From Lentimicrobium sp. (GTDB taxonomy: Bacteria; Bacteroidota; Bacteroidia; Bacteroidales; Lentimicrobiaceae): DNA of 64,000 bases. The position numbers and the translations under genes were made by a program. Where the stretch lies: contig JAHYJC010000005.1 in NCBI GenBank assembly GCA_019429275.1, positions 1-64,000 of the forward strand. The letters are read 5' to 3'. This document shows positions 16,521-25,287 of this stretch, piece after piece (position 1 is the stretch's first letter; every line of letters starts with the position of its first letter). Under the pieces are notes generated by a model, which worked only from the letters and a program-made list of their open reading frames with translations, had not been told where the DNA came from and did no database searches.

Positions 16521-19500
16521 TTAATCCAGGTTTTGAAATTTCTTCCTGATTCTCATTACTTTATCGCGTTCACCACTGCGGGCAAGTACACCGTACATTA
16601 CCGGAACAACCACCATGGTAACAATGGTTGAAAATACCAGTCCTCCAATAACTGTAATTCCCATTGGACGCCATATTTCTGAACCTTCGCCGGTGCTGAG
16701 CGCCAGAGGAAGCATTCCAAGTATGGTTGTCATGGCAGTCATCAGAACCGGACGCAGTCGTGATCTGCCCGAAACAACAATGGCTTCGTACAATCTCATT
16801 CCTCTGTCGCGCATCAGGTTGGTGAAGTCAACCAGTACAATTCCGTTTTTTACAACAATACCAATGAGCAGCACTGCACCCAAAGCGGCAACAAGACTGA
16901 GCGTGGTACTGGTGATCAGCAGGCCGAAAATTACCCCTGTAAAGGCAAAAGGAATGGAGAACATAATGATAAAAGGCATGGTGAATGACTCAAACTGTGA
17001 TGCCATTACAATGAAGACAAGTATAAGGCTAAGTACCATGAGCAATCCCAAATCCATAAATGATTCCTGCTGATCCTCATAAGAACCTCCAACCTGTATT
17101 AGAACTTCCTGTGGTACTTTTACCTCATCGATAACGCCCTGAACTTTTTTGGCTAGCTCTCCGAGTGAAATGTTGTCGGGTTTAACCTTTACGGTAACGA
17201 TACGCTCTTTGCGTTTGTGCTGAATAGCAGGAGGCCCCCAGTATTCCTCAATAGATCCTATCTCTTTTAATTTGATCTTTTTACCCATAGGAGTCATTAT
17301 TGTCAAAGCTTCAAGGTCGGAAATTGAACTCCTGTAAGCTTCATCCAATCTTACCCTGATGTCATACTCATCACCTTCTTCTTTAAATTGCGAGGCAGTC
17401 ATTCCATAGATACGGTTTCTTACCATTGTTGAAACTGTGGCACTGTTGAGTCCGTGCAGTGCAAGTTTTTCCTTGTCAAGCAATACCTGAAGCTCAGGTT
17501 TGTCATTTTTACGGCTTATGGTGACTTCGGTTGCACCTTTCATGGTAGAAACCTTATTTTTGATTTCATTAGCCAGCGCATTGGTAGTGTTGAAATCATA
17601 GCCGTAAATTTCCACATCAACGGTGCTCTCACCTCCCATTCCCATTCCTGCACCTGAGGTTGAAACCGATGCTGTAATAATTTCGGGATAAAGTGCAATC
17701 TGCTTTCTCATGTCATCGGCAATTTCCCAAACGGTTCGATCTCTTTCGCTGACATGTTGAAGCCTCATCATAACATTGATCACGTTTGATCCTGTTGAAC
17801 TGAAAATTGAAAACATGCTTCCCTCGTCATCCGATCCTGAGGAGGAAGCCATAATTCTGACTTCTGGATAATGCTCTTTGATCATAGTTTCAAGTTTCCG
17901 GGTGGTTTTAACGGTTTCTTCAACACGTGTACCAGTCTGAAGTTCAACTGCCAGTGAAATGCTCGATTGATCGGTTTCAGGCATAAAGTCGGTGCCAACA
18001 AATCGTATCAGCATAAGCGATGACGCAAAAATTCCCAACGCAATGACCATGACAAAGGTTTTATGCTTTAAAGCCCATCTCAGCGTATTTTCATAAATAT
18101 TGTCAAGCCGATTCAATAAAGGTTCAACGAAGGTTTCAAAACTAAAACGTCGTTTCACCGATGTTTTTTCCCTCAGCTTCAGCAATTTTGATGAAAGCAT
18201 GGGTGTAAGTGTGATGGCAGCCGTTGTTGAGGTTATAATGGTAATGGTCACAATCCAGCCAAGCTGGTTGAACATAACTCCGGTCATACCACCCACCAGT
18301 GTTAGAGGAAAGAAAACTGCAACAACAACCAGTGTGGTTATGATTACCGAAAGCCAAACCTCGTTGGTTGCATAAATGGCTGCTTCGCGCGGACTACTTC
18401 CTCTTTCAATATGTTTTGAAATATTCTCAAGTACCACAATGGCATCGTCAACAACCATTCCAATGGCAATTGAGAGGGATGTCAGTGAAATTACATTTAT
18501 CGAGTTCCCTGAAATATAAAGATAAATGAATGAAACAATAAGTGAAATTGGAATGGTAAGTATAATAATAAATGTCGCACGCCATCTGCCCAGGAAGAAC
18601 AGAACCACAAGTGCAACAAAGATGAAAGCCCACATCAGGGTTTTTGAAAGGTTGAAAATAGATCCCTTGATGAAGGTAGATGTATCCATAATCAGCTTGA
18701 TCTCAACATCCGGCGGCAGTGTCTTTTTCAGGATTTCGAGGTTTTTGTTGATTTCACGGGCTACTTTTACAGTATTAGCACCCGATTGTTTCATTGCAAA
18801 CATCCTTAGGCCATTTTCACCATTAATCTTTTCGTCAATCGACATGTCCTTGAGTGAGTCCTTGACCGAGGCAACATCACGCAGGTAAACCGGCACTCCG
18901 TTGAAATTTCCGACTACCAGGTTACTCAGTTGCCTGCTGTCGGTAAATTCGCCCTGAACCCTAAGCTGGTAATCCATTTCACCCATCTTAATGTTGCCCG
19001 AAGGCATATTCAGGTTCTCAGTGGCAATGGTGTTGCCAATTTGTTCAATTGTGAGGTTGTAGGCATCCAGTCTTTTTGGATCGGCATCAATGTATATGAT
19101 GCGGTTGGGTGCCCCGATGGTTGAAACAGACCCAACGCCATCAATCCTGTTGAGCGGGTTGATGATTTTTTCTTCAAGCAGTTTTTCCAGACCCGGATAA
19201 CTTTCTTTTGCAGTAACTGCATAGAAAACAATCGGCATCATATTGGTATTGAACTTGAAGATGATTGGCCTTCCGGCGCCTTCCGGCAGATTGTCATAAA
19301 TACGGTCAAGTACATCCCGCACTTCGTTGGTCGACTCATCCAGGTTTGCCCCCCAGCTGAATTCAATGGTAATTACCGACAGGTTGTCGCTTGAAGTAGA
19401 AGTAACCTCCTTCACTTTATCCACCGTATTAAGTGCGTCTTCAAGCTTTCTGGTAACGTTGGTTTCAATATCTGCAGCATTGGCTCCGGCGTAGGTAGTC

Positions 19501-19643
19501 ATCACCGACAGAAAAGGAGGATCTATCTCAGGGTAGAGGTCGATGGGGATTCTTGAAATGGCGTAAAAACCCATTACAACTATGGCTGTAAAAACCATAA
19601 AAGTGGTGATGGGTTTATTTACAGCGGTTTTATATATGCTCAT
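16521..19643 (-). CDS. RND efflux pump, AcrB/HAE1-type inner-membrane transporter
   Basis: Proton-driven tripartite efflux transporter subunit. At 1040 residues it is full length. The N-terminus KPITTFMVFTAIVVMGFYAISRIPIDLYPEIDPP is the first helix and the conserved entry to the periplasmic porter domain. IAIGMVVDDAIVVLENISKHIERG is the TM4 segment with the paired Asp residues of the proton relay. The C-terminal half repeats the pattern (IMVFTGVIFGLL, GIVVKNGIVLVDFTNLMRDRG, RLRPVLMTAMTTILGMLPLAL). Twelve membrane helices are expected. It sits between the membrane fusion protein (32-base gap) and the PG0541-like gene. Drug, bile or metal specificity cannot be read from the sequence, but it is of the hydrophobe (HAE) type rather than CusA. 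Confidence 0.95.
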   Translation of the reverse strand: MSIYKTAVNKPITTFMVFTAIVVMGFYAISRIPIDLYPEIDPPFLSVMTTYAGANAADIETNVTRKLEDALNTVDKVKEVTSTSSDNLSVITIEFSWGANLDESTNEVRDVLDRIYDNLPEGAGRPIIFKFNTNMMPIVFYAVTAKESYPGLEKLLEEKIINPLNRIDGVGSVSTIGAPNRIIYIDADPKRLDAYNLTIEQIGNTIATENLNMPSGNIKMGEMDYQLRVQGEFTDSRQLSNLVVGNFNGVPVYLRDVASVKDSLKDMSIDEKINGENGLRMFAMKQSGANTVKVAREINKNLEILKKTLPPDVEIKLIMDTSTFIKGSIFNLSKTLMWAFIFVALVVLFFLGRWRATFIIILTIPISLIVSFIYLYISGNSINVISLTSLSIAIGMVVDDAIVVLENISKHIERGSSPREAAIYATNEVWLSVIITTLVVVAVFFPLTLVGGMTGVMFNQLGWIVTITIITSTTAAITLTPMLSSKLLKLREKTSVKRRFSFETFVEPLLNRLDNIYENTLRWALKHKTFVMVIALGIFASSLMLIRFVGTDFMPETDQSSISLAVELQTGTRVEETVKTTRKLETMIKEHYPEVRIMASSSGSDDEGSMFSIFSSTGSNVINVMMRLQHVSERDRTVWEIADDMRKQIALYPEIITASVSTSGAGMGMGGESTVDVEIYGYDFNTTNALANEIKNKVSTMKGATEVTISRKNDKPELQVLLDKEKLALHGLNSATVSTMVRNRIYGMTASQFKEEGDEYDIRVRLDEAYRSSISDLEALTIMTPMGKKIKLKEIGSIEEYWGPPAIQHKRKERIVTVKVKPDNISLGELAKKVQGVIDEVKVPQEVLIQVGGSYEDQQESFMDLGLLMVLSLILVFIVMASQFESFTMPFIIMFSIPFAFTGVIFGLLITSTTLSLVAALGAVLLIGIVVKNGIVLVDFTNLMRDRGMRLYEAIVVSGRSRLRPVLMTAMTTILGMLPLALSTGEGSEIWRPMGITVIGGLVFSTIVTMVVVPVMYGVLARSGERDKVMRIRKKFQNLD

Positions 19644-19675
19644 TGTTTTATCATTTAAATTGTTTATCGAAGAAC

Positions 19676-20728
19676 TTATTCCCCTTCAACCTGAATGGCC
19701 ATGCCATCAAGCAAACGGGCCTGCCCACTGACCACAACTTTATCACCCAGTTTGAGCTGATCTGAAATGACTTCAACCAGATCATTGTACCTTCTTCCTG
19801 GCACAACCGCTATTCTGCGGGCAACACCATTTTCATCGATAAACAAATATCTATCGTTTGAACCCTGCATTTTGAGCACGGCGATAGCAGGTGTCATCAT
19901 GGCCTCCACTTTGTCAAAATCGAGCTCAGCCCTGCTGAACATTCCGGGGCGAAGCAATCCTCCGGCATTATCAACATGTATTTCAACATTGAATGTCCGG
20001 CTTCCGGCATCCACGGTCGGATAAATATTAAATATGCTTCCTTTGAATGTTTTTTCAGGATAAATATCACTTACCAATCTTACCTCCATGCCTTTCCGTA
20101 TCAGTGGGAAATATTTCTCCGAAACCGGCACAATCGCTTTAAGACGAGTAATCTGCACCAACGAAACAATGGCTGCCTTACCAACCTGGGGTACCGGTGC
20201 ACCCGAATACATTTCGCCTGCCTCAAAGTATTTTCCTGAAATTATTCCACTGAATGGAGCCTTTAGTTTTGTGTTTTCCTGAAGGAATGAAACATTGCTT
20301 CGCGCGATTTCGAGCTGAGATTTCATTTGATCATATTGTTGCTGAGGCACACTGCCCGCTTTTTGCAGTGTATCAAAACGCCTGAAGTCAATTTCAAGAT
20401 TTTTGAGTTGAATTTCAGCCTGATGCAACTGAGTACGGTCCATTTGAACAATGAGGTCGCCTTTATTTACACGGCTACCCACCTCAACATAAATGGCATC
20501 AATCCGGCCCGGAGAGGCAGGAGCCATGTGGAGTTCCTCAAATGCCTGAAGTGTTGCCGAATACTCAACTGAGTGCGAAACCTGCTGCACTTCAAGAGGT
20601 GCAACCTTTACTATTTCAGTTTTTTCAGTATTTGCTGCATTTTTTGATTCACCGTCTTTCTTCTCGCCTGAACATGAAATGGCCATTACGGTTATGGCTA
20701 AAAGGCTGAATTTGAATATTTTATTCAT
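19676..20728 (-). CDS. RND membrane fusion protein (periplasmic adaptor lipoprotein)
   Basis: Links the RND pump to the outer-membrane channel. The N-terminus MNKIFKFSLLAITVMAISCSGE has a lipobox (AISC), so it should be lipid-anchored. The lipoyl/barrel-sandwich halves are visible as SPGRIDAIYVEVGSRVNKGDLIVQMD and KAPFSGIISGKYFEAGEMY. A short helical hairpin lies between them (LHQAEIQLKNLEIDFRRFDTLQ...), and the beta-barrel and membrane-proximal domains follow (KMQGSNDRYLFI...VPGRRYNDLVEVIS, GDKVVVSGQ). The 350-residue length is standard. It is third in the five-gene operon, 22 bases after the tolC-like gene. Confidence 0.93.
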   Translation of the reverse strand: MNKIFKFSLLAITVMAISCSGEKKDGESKNAANTEKTEIVKVAPLEVQQVSHSVEYSATLQAFEELHMAPASPGRIDAIYVEVGSRVNKGDLIVQMDRTQLHQAEIQLKNLEIDFRRFDTLQKAGSVPQQQYDQMKSQLEIARSNVSFLQENTKLKAPFSGIISGKYFEAGEMYSGAPVPQVGKAAIVSLVQITRLKAIVPVSEKYFPLIRKGMEVRLVSDIYPEKTFKGSIFNIYPTVDAGSRTFNVEIHVDNAGGLLRPGMFSRAELDFDKVEAMMTPAIAVLKMQGSNDRYLFIDENGVARRIAVVPGRRYNDLVEVISDQLKLGDKVVVSGQARLLDGMAIQVEGE

Positions 20729-20750
20729 TTTATTGGGAATGTTTTGATTT

Positions 20751-22049
20751 TTAATTCAGGTTTCCATAAAGTTTTTGTAATTGCACGCCAGCCTGCAAAA
20801 GTTGCAGCATCGAAGAAATATATTCAGTTTCAGCGCGGACATAATTATTATCGGCGGTAATCAAATCAAGCCCCGAAATGATTCCCTGCTCATATTTGAA
20901 TTTGAGACTGTTGTATATCCGCCGCGAAACTTCAACATTGTTTTTCTGATTGTTGTATGTTTCCATGGCACTGTTGAAATTAAATCGCAGCTGCTTTTCC
21001 TGTATTTTCAACTGATCGGAAAGAAGGGCTTTGTTGTTTTGTGTAGTTTCAAGATCAATACGGGCCTGTTTTACCTGTGCATTGCGAACACCACTCGAAA
21101 ATAATGGTATACTCAGTTGAAGTCCCACCATGTTCTCAGGAGTCATGTCAAAATCCGGTTTAATAAGTTTGTAGGTGTATCGATAATATCCTGATAGTGT
21201 GGGCAGTGCGTTTGCTCGTTTCATATCTATCATTTTCAGGCCAACCAATTCCTGCTGACTCAGCATTTTAAAATCTATCTGATTTTCGGGATTGAAATTA
21301 CTGTTCAGAGGCAAACTGCTTTCAGTGCTAACGATTAGCTGATCCAGGGTGTTGGTGAGTTCTATTTCAGTATCGACCGATACTCCCAGTTGAAGCCTCA
21401 GCATATTTGTAGCCAGTTCAAGCTGTCGTTCCGACGATCTTACTGCATTTTGCAATGTGTTCACCTGAACCGATAATTGGTCGAGGTCAGTCTTTTCGAT
21501 AATACCCACCCTTTCAAGAACAGCGGTTTTTTCGTAGAGGCCCTGCAGGTTTTCAAGATTCTGTTCCATCAGCTTCAGCAATTCTTCAGAGATCAGAGCC
21601 AGATGGTACCCATCGGTTACCTGGCTCAAAATTTCAAGTTCTGATTTCGTGTAACTCATATCTGCCATTTTCTGGTAGAGCCTGGCAGTCTGAACTCCCA
21701 CTATGTAGTTGCCGCTGAAAATTAATTGGGTTAGGTTTACATTAAGATTGCTTTGTGGTTTGATGTCGATTTCTGATGGCGGCATATTTTCAGCAAACTG
21801 TATCGAAATTTTGGCACCCAACGCGTTGGAGTAATCCATGGCAGCGTTAACCTGTGGCAAACCATTGGCGATGGCTTCCCTCACAGCCATTGAGGCTTTA
21901 TTTCTCGCCAGATCGGCATTTGTCATGGATTTGTTGTATTCCAGAGCGGTTTTTTTAGCTCCGGCAAGGTCAAGAACAAGTTTTTGCTGGGCCATTAATA
22001 CACCAGAGCAACCAAGCAGAAGCAGTAAAGTCAGAAGTTTCGATTTCAT
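20751..22049 (-). CDS. TolC-like outer-membrane efflux protein
   Basis: Outer-membrane channel partner of the RND pump. The signal peptide MKSKLLTLLLLLGCSGVLMAQQ is followed by two TolC-type repeats: LDLAGAKKTALEYNKSMTNADLARNKASMAVREAIANGLPQVNAAMDYSN, then further on ALPTLSGYYRYTYK and LQLSIPLFSSGVRNAQVKQARIDLETTQNNKALLSDQLK. Long heptad-like helical segments are interleaved with beta strands, as expected for the trimeric tunnel. The 432-residue length is typical. GCS within the signal could suggest a lipobox, but the hydrophobic run continues to LMAQ, so type I cleavage is more likely. It starts 8 bases after tetR. Confidence 0.93.
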   Translation of the reverse strand: MKSKLLTLLLLLGCSGVLMAQQKLVLDLAGAKKTALEYNKSMTNADLARNKASMAVREAIANGLPQVNAAMDYSNALGAKISIQFAENMPPSEIDIKPQSNLNVNLTQLIFSGNYIVGVQTARLYQKMADMSYTKSELEILSQVTDGYHLALISEELLKLMEQNLENLQGLYEKTAVLERVGIIEKTDLDQLSVQVNTLQNAVRSSERQLELATNMLRLQLGVSVDTEIELTNTLDQLIVSTESSLPLNSNFNPENQIDFKMLSQQELVGLKMIDMKRANALPTLSGYYRYTYKLIKPDFDMTPENMVGLQLSIPLFSSGVRNAQVKQARIDLETTQNNKALLSDQLKIQEKQLRFNFNSAMETYNNQKNNVEVSRRIYNSLKFKYEQGIISGLDLITADNNYVRAETEYISSMLQLLQAGVQLQKLYGNLN

Positions 22050-22057
22050 TTTTTAGT

Positions 22058-22678
22058 CTATAAAAGTTCATCTAGATTTTCAAAATATTTATCCATAAGG
22101 TCAATTCCTTTACGGGTGCAAATCCCCCTGAAATAAGGGAGGAAGATGTTTTTGAGAATATCCGTTTTTTCAGGATTCAGTGCCCTTAACCTATCACTTG
22201 TATGAAGCATACCAATCAGCTCATGCAGAAAGTTGTCGACCAGTTCAATTTTTAGATCAGATCTGAATATGTTTTCTCTGATTCCTTTCTCAAAGAGAGC
22301 ATAAGAGGCAGAAAATTCTTTAAGATTTTCTTTACATGTAAATAATAATGCATTTACTACAGGAAAATATTTCTTAATGTCTTCGACAAATACCCTGTTA
22401 AATTCATTTCTTCTCTCTGCTTCCATTTTCATGATCAGAAAAATGGCTTCAATTACATGCTCAGTTTTTGAAATAATTCCAAGCATCTTCTTGTTATTCC
22501 TGATGATCATTTCGCGCAATGATTGCACCACAAGATCATCTTTGTCTTTAAATAACTCATAAATTGTGCGCTTCGAAATGCCCAATTCCGTAGCAATAGA
22601 ATCCATGGTTACATTCTTTACCCCAACACTGAGAAACATTTCCAAAGCTTTTTCAAGTATCCTTTCACGAGTTTCCAT
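22058..22678 (-). CDS. TetR-family regulator of the efflux operon
   Basis: One-component repressor with an N-terminal helix-turn-helix: RERILEKALEMFLSVGVKNVTMDSIATELGISKRTIYELFKDKDDLV is a textbook TetR DNA-binding domain. The C-terminal part (about 60-206) is the helical ligand-binding and dimer domain. The start is ATG at 22678; the track TTG at 22681 is one codon upstream. It is the first gene of the efflux operon, and a perfect inverted repeat overlaps its promoter, so autoregulation of the whole operon is likely. The inducer is unknown. Confidence 0.92.
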   Translation of the reverse strand: METRERILEKALEMFLSVGVKNVTMDSIATELGISKRTIYELFKDKDDLVVQSLREMIIRNNKKMLGIISKTEHVIEAIFLIMKMEAERRNEFNRVFVEDIKKYFPVVNALLFTCKENLKEFSASYALFEKGIRENIFRSDLKIELVDNFLHELIGMLHTSDRLRALNPEKTDILKNIFLPYFRGICTRKGIDLMDKYFENLDELL

Positions 22679-22701
22679 CAAATTTTTTTATTTACGAGCG
22701 G

Positions 22702-22709
22702 CAAAACTA
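22702..22709 (-). promoter_or_regulatory. -7 box of the tetR/efflux operon
   Basis: TAGTTTTG on the minus strand (TAnnTTTG) lies 24 bases before the tetR ATG and overlaps the left arm of the palindrome. No clear -33 TTTG is found at 19 bases. Confidence 0.6.
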
Positions 22710-22735
22710 TAAAACTTTTATGGTTTTATAGTTTT
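22703..22735. promoter_or_regulatory. Candidate TetR operator (perfect 13-bp inverted repeat)
   Basis: AAAACTATAAAAC (22703-22715), a 7-base spacer, then GTTTTATAGTTTT (22723-22735): both arms match perfectly. It overlaps the predicted -7 box of the tetR-headed operon, the position from which a repressor would block transcription. Confidence 0.72.
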
Positions 22736-22836
22736 TTTAACAAAAATTATGATCATTTTTTTTAAAAATAATATTTGAGGCTAGATTGATAGTAGAACCT
22801 GTTTGACATAAGGCTTGAAATGATGAGTTTATATGA

Positions 22837-22866
22837 GTTGCAATCGGGAGCAAATGCTTAATTTTG
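22837..22866 (+). promoter_or_regulatory. Promoter of cdaA
   Basis: GTTG (22837-22840), 18 bases, then TAATTTTG (22859-22866), close to the Bacteroidota -33/-7 consensus. It overlaps the track start TTG at 22864, which therefore cannot be the translation start. Confidence 0.62.
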
Positions 22867-22881
22867 CAAAAAGTAATGTTT

Positions 22882-23679
22882 ATGACTGCACTGTTGATTC
22901 CCTTTTTTATGCAGATCCGCCTTTTTGATATTATAGATATTCTATTGGTGGCGCTGATGTTATATGCATTATATAATCTTGTAAAGGGGACCGCCGCAAT
23001 AAATATTTTACTTGGTATTGTTGCTGTTTTCCTCGCATGGCGCCTGGTTAAAATTCTGGAAATGGAATTGCTTACCGAAATTCTGGGGGCATTTATAAGC
23101 GTAGGGTTTATTGCTTTAATTGTGGTTTTTCAACCTGAAATCAGAAAGTTTCTTCTTTTGCTGGGGACTTCTGCTTTTAACCGCAAGCGTAAAAATCATT
23201 TTTTATTCTGGAGAATCAAAGATAATGGCGATAATTTGACGGATATTGACCCCATTGTTCAGGCATGCCACCGCATGGCCAACAGCAAAACAGGAGCCTT
23301 GATAGTGATGGCCCGCATCAATGAGTTGGAAGATTTTATCAATTCAGGTGAAGAAATCAATGCACGAATCTCTGACCGCCTGATTGAAAATATATTTTAT
23401 AAAAATGCACCCTTACATGATGGAGCTGTCATTATAAGGAACAATACCATTACTGCTGCGAGTTGCATACTTCCGGTTTCAAATAATGCTAATCTTCCTG
23501 CTCATGTTGGTCTTCGACACAGGTCTGCGGTGGGAATTACCGAGAAATCGGATGCAATTGCAATTGTTGTTTCCGAACAAACCGGGAAGATTTCGTGGTG
23601 CAATGCTGGTGAAATTCAGTTAAATATTCCTCCTTCAAAATTGAAATCCCTGCTTGAAGAAACGTTTGGATCGACTTAG
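22882..23679 (+). CDS. cdaA: Diadenylate cyclase (CdaA type)
   Basis: Membrane-bound enzyme making cyclic di-AMP from two ATP. Three N-terminal membrane helices (about residues 1-85, including IIDILLVALMLYALYNLVKGTAAINILLGI) precede a DAC domain with the catalytic motifs LHDGAVII (DGA) and RHRSAVGITE (RHR). The start is uncertain: the track TTG at 22864 lies in the promoter box. ATG codons at 22876, 22882 and 22909 are in frame; I use 22882 (MTALLIPFFMQIRLFD). In many Bacteroidota this gene directly follows folP; here the divergent efflux operon separates them. c-di-AMP usually governs potassium or osmotic balance; no such target is seen nearby. Confidence 0.92.
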   Translation: MTALLIPFFMQIRLFDIIDILLVALMLYALYNLVKGTAAINILLGIVAVFLAWRLVKILEMELLTEILGAFISVGFIALIVVFQPEIRKFLLLLGTSAFNRKRKNHFLFWRIKDNGDNLTDIDPIVQACHRMANSKTGALIVMARINELEDFINSGEEINARISDRLIENIFYKNAPLHDGAVIIRNNTITAASCILPVSNNANLPAHVGLRHRSAVGITEKSDAIAIVVSEQTGKISWCNAGEIQLNIPPSKLKSLLEETFGST

Positions 23680-23692
23680 GCGCTGGTCTTTT

Positions 23693-24862
23693 TTATTGTT
23701 TTGCTGCCTTTTTACTCCCATCATAAAGATCGAATCCAACAAAACGGCATTCAAGTTGTCCGTTAAAAAGTATATGCTTTTTCATTGGTTTAAGCCCAAT
23801 CATTTTAAGGGCCTGCAAATCTGAACTTATCACCCAAGCCTTGTATCCGGCAAATCTGCGTTTGAGGAGATTCCCAAGATCCTTATACAAACTTGTAATA
23901 TCTTCAATCATAATACGTTCGCCATAAGGTGGGTTGGTTATCAATACACCGGGAGGATCAGGAGGAATAATATCCTGAAAAGGGGATACCTTAATACTTA
24001 TATCTTTATGAAGCCTTGCCTGCCTTAGGTTGGCTTCTGCTGAACGGAGATTACTGCCCGAAATGTCTGAACCTAAAATTTCAATTTCAATATCTCTTTG
24101 CTGCTCAATGCCTTCATTCAAAACATCTTCCCAAATGGCACGGTTAAAATCCTTCCATTTCATGAAACCGAATTCCTCCCTGAATTGTCCTGCAGGAAGA
24201 TTCATGGCAATCATTGCCGCCTCTATAAGTATTGTACCCGACCCGCACATAGGATCAATAAAAGTGGATTGCCCATCCCAGCCGCTGAGCATTATCATTC
24301 CCGCAGCAAGTACTTCGCTGAGTGGAGCTTCGGCATTTGAAATATGATAACCTCTTTTATGCAACGAAGATCCTGAGCTATCGAATGACAGATCGAGTAA
24401 ATCTTTATTAAGGTGGATGTTGATCATGAAATCCGGATTTACGGTATCGACAGAAGGTCTTTTTCCGGTTTTTTCGCGGAAACGGTCTGCAATGGCATCT
24501 TTGGTTCTTTGCGAAACATAGTGTGAATGAGTAAAAACTGCATTACTAATGGTAGAATCAATAGCAAATGTGTTGTCAACTGAAAAGTAGTCTTCCCATT
24601 TCACTGCTTTTATGGAAGTATATAAATCATCCTCGGTAAGAATAGTAAACTGATGAATGGGTAACAGAATTCTTAAAGCAGTTCGGCATTGGTAATTGGC
24701 ACTGTAAAGAAGATGTTTATCTCCTTCGAATGCAACAGCCCTGTTCAGCACTTCTATACTTTCTGCCCCAAGATCTGACAATTCCTGCGAAAGTGCATTT
24801 TCAAGCCCTGCAGGACATTTGGCTAGCATTTTCATCTTATTTGACGGGTAAAGTGCTGTCAT
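23693..24862 (-). CDS. THUMP-domain RNA N2-guanine methyltransferase (RlmL N-terminal/TrmN-like)
   Basis: Class I SAM-dependent RNA methyltransferase. The N-terminal THUMP region (about residues 10-165; KCPAGLENALSQELSDLGAE at the start, FRIDSTISNAVF-like segment) binds RNA. The methyltransferase core has FIDPMCGSGTILIEAAMIAMN (motif I) and VLITNPPYGERI (NPPY motif of N-methyltransferases). HISNAEAPLSEVLAAGMI is a family-specific stretch before the core. At 389 residues it corresponds to the m2G2445 half of E. coli RlmL, without the RlmK half. The 23S rRNA versus tRNA target cannot be fixed by eye. It is the third gene of the osmC-thioesterase-rlmL-like run and converges on cdaA. Confidence 0.88.
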   Translation of the reverse strand: MTALYPSNKMKMLAKCPAGLENALSQELSDLGAESIEVLNRAVAFEGDKHLLYSANYQCRTALRILLPIHQFTILTEDDLYTSIKAVKWEDYFSVDNTFAIDSTISNAVFTHSHYVSQRTKDAIADRFREKTGKRPSVDTVNPDFMINIHLNKDLLDLSFDSSGSSLHKRGYHISNAEAPLSEVLAAGMIMLSGWDGQSTFIDPMCGSGTILIEAAMIAMNLPAGQFREEFGFMKWKDFNRAIWEDVLNEGIEQQRDIEIEILGSDISGSNLRSAEANLRQARLHKDISIKVSPFQDIIPPDPPGVLITNPPYGERIMIEDITSLYKDLGNLLKRRFAGYKAWVISSDLQALKMIGLKPMKKHILFNGQLECRFVGFDLYDGSKKAAKQ

Positions 24863-24884
24863 GTTTTGTATTTAAGTTTTACTT

Positions 24885-25280
24885 TTATTGATTGGTGCTT
24901 TTAATTGCATTCAAAAATTCTTCAGCATGAACAATATGTCTTTTGTGAATGCCTTCGCCAATGGTTCCCTTTTCATCATAAACCAAAACCTTGAATTCCA
25001 GTTTTTTCCTGGTACTATCAATGAGTTCTGAACTGCACTTTACACACATTCCTGTCAGTGTTGGTTTCAGGTGTTTAACACATATTTCGGTGCCCAAGGT
25101 TATATATCCTTTGGGCAATTTGCCCTGAACACTCAACTGGGCAGTTTTTTCCATCAAAGCAATCATGGCCGGTGTGGCAAAAACTTCAAGAAGTCCTGAC
25201 CCGTATTTAACAGCGGTATCATTTTCGCTCACAACAATTTCAGCATATCCTTTGATTCCGGGAGCAAGGTTAAATTCCAT
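24885..25280 (-). CDS. Hot-dog fold thioesterase, fluoroacetyl-CoA thioesterase (FlK)-like
   Basis: A 131-residue single hot-dog domain, predicted acyl-CoA thioesterase. FATPAMIALMEKTAQLSVQGKLP matches the FlK-family catalytic helix (Thr and Glu), and TLGTEICVKHLKPTLTGM plus GEGIHKRHIVH supply the His-bearing strand. The family is common in bacteria that never meet fluoroacetate, so housekeeping removal of an unwanted short acyl-CoA is more likely. It lies 7 bases after the osmC-like gene and 22 before the rlmL-like gene. Confidence 0.82.
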   Translation of the reverse strand: MEFNLAPGIKGYAEIVVSENDTAVKYGSGLLEVFATPAMIALMEKTAQLSVQGKLPKGYITLGTEICVKHLKPTLTGMCVKCSSELIDSTRKKLEFKVLVYDEKGTIGEGIHKRHIVHAEEFLNAIKSTNQ

Positions 25281-25287
25281 AATATTT

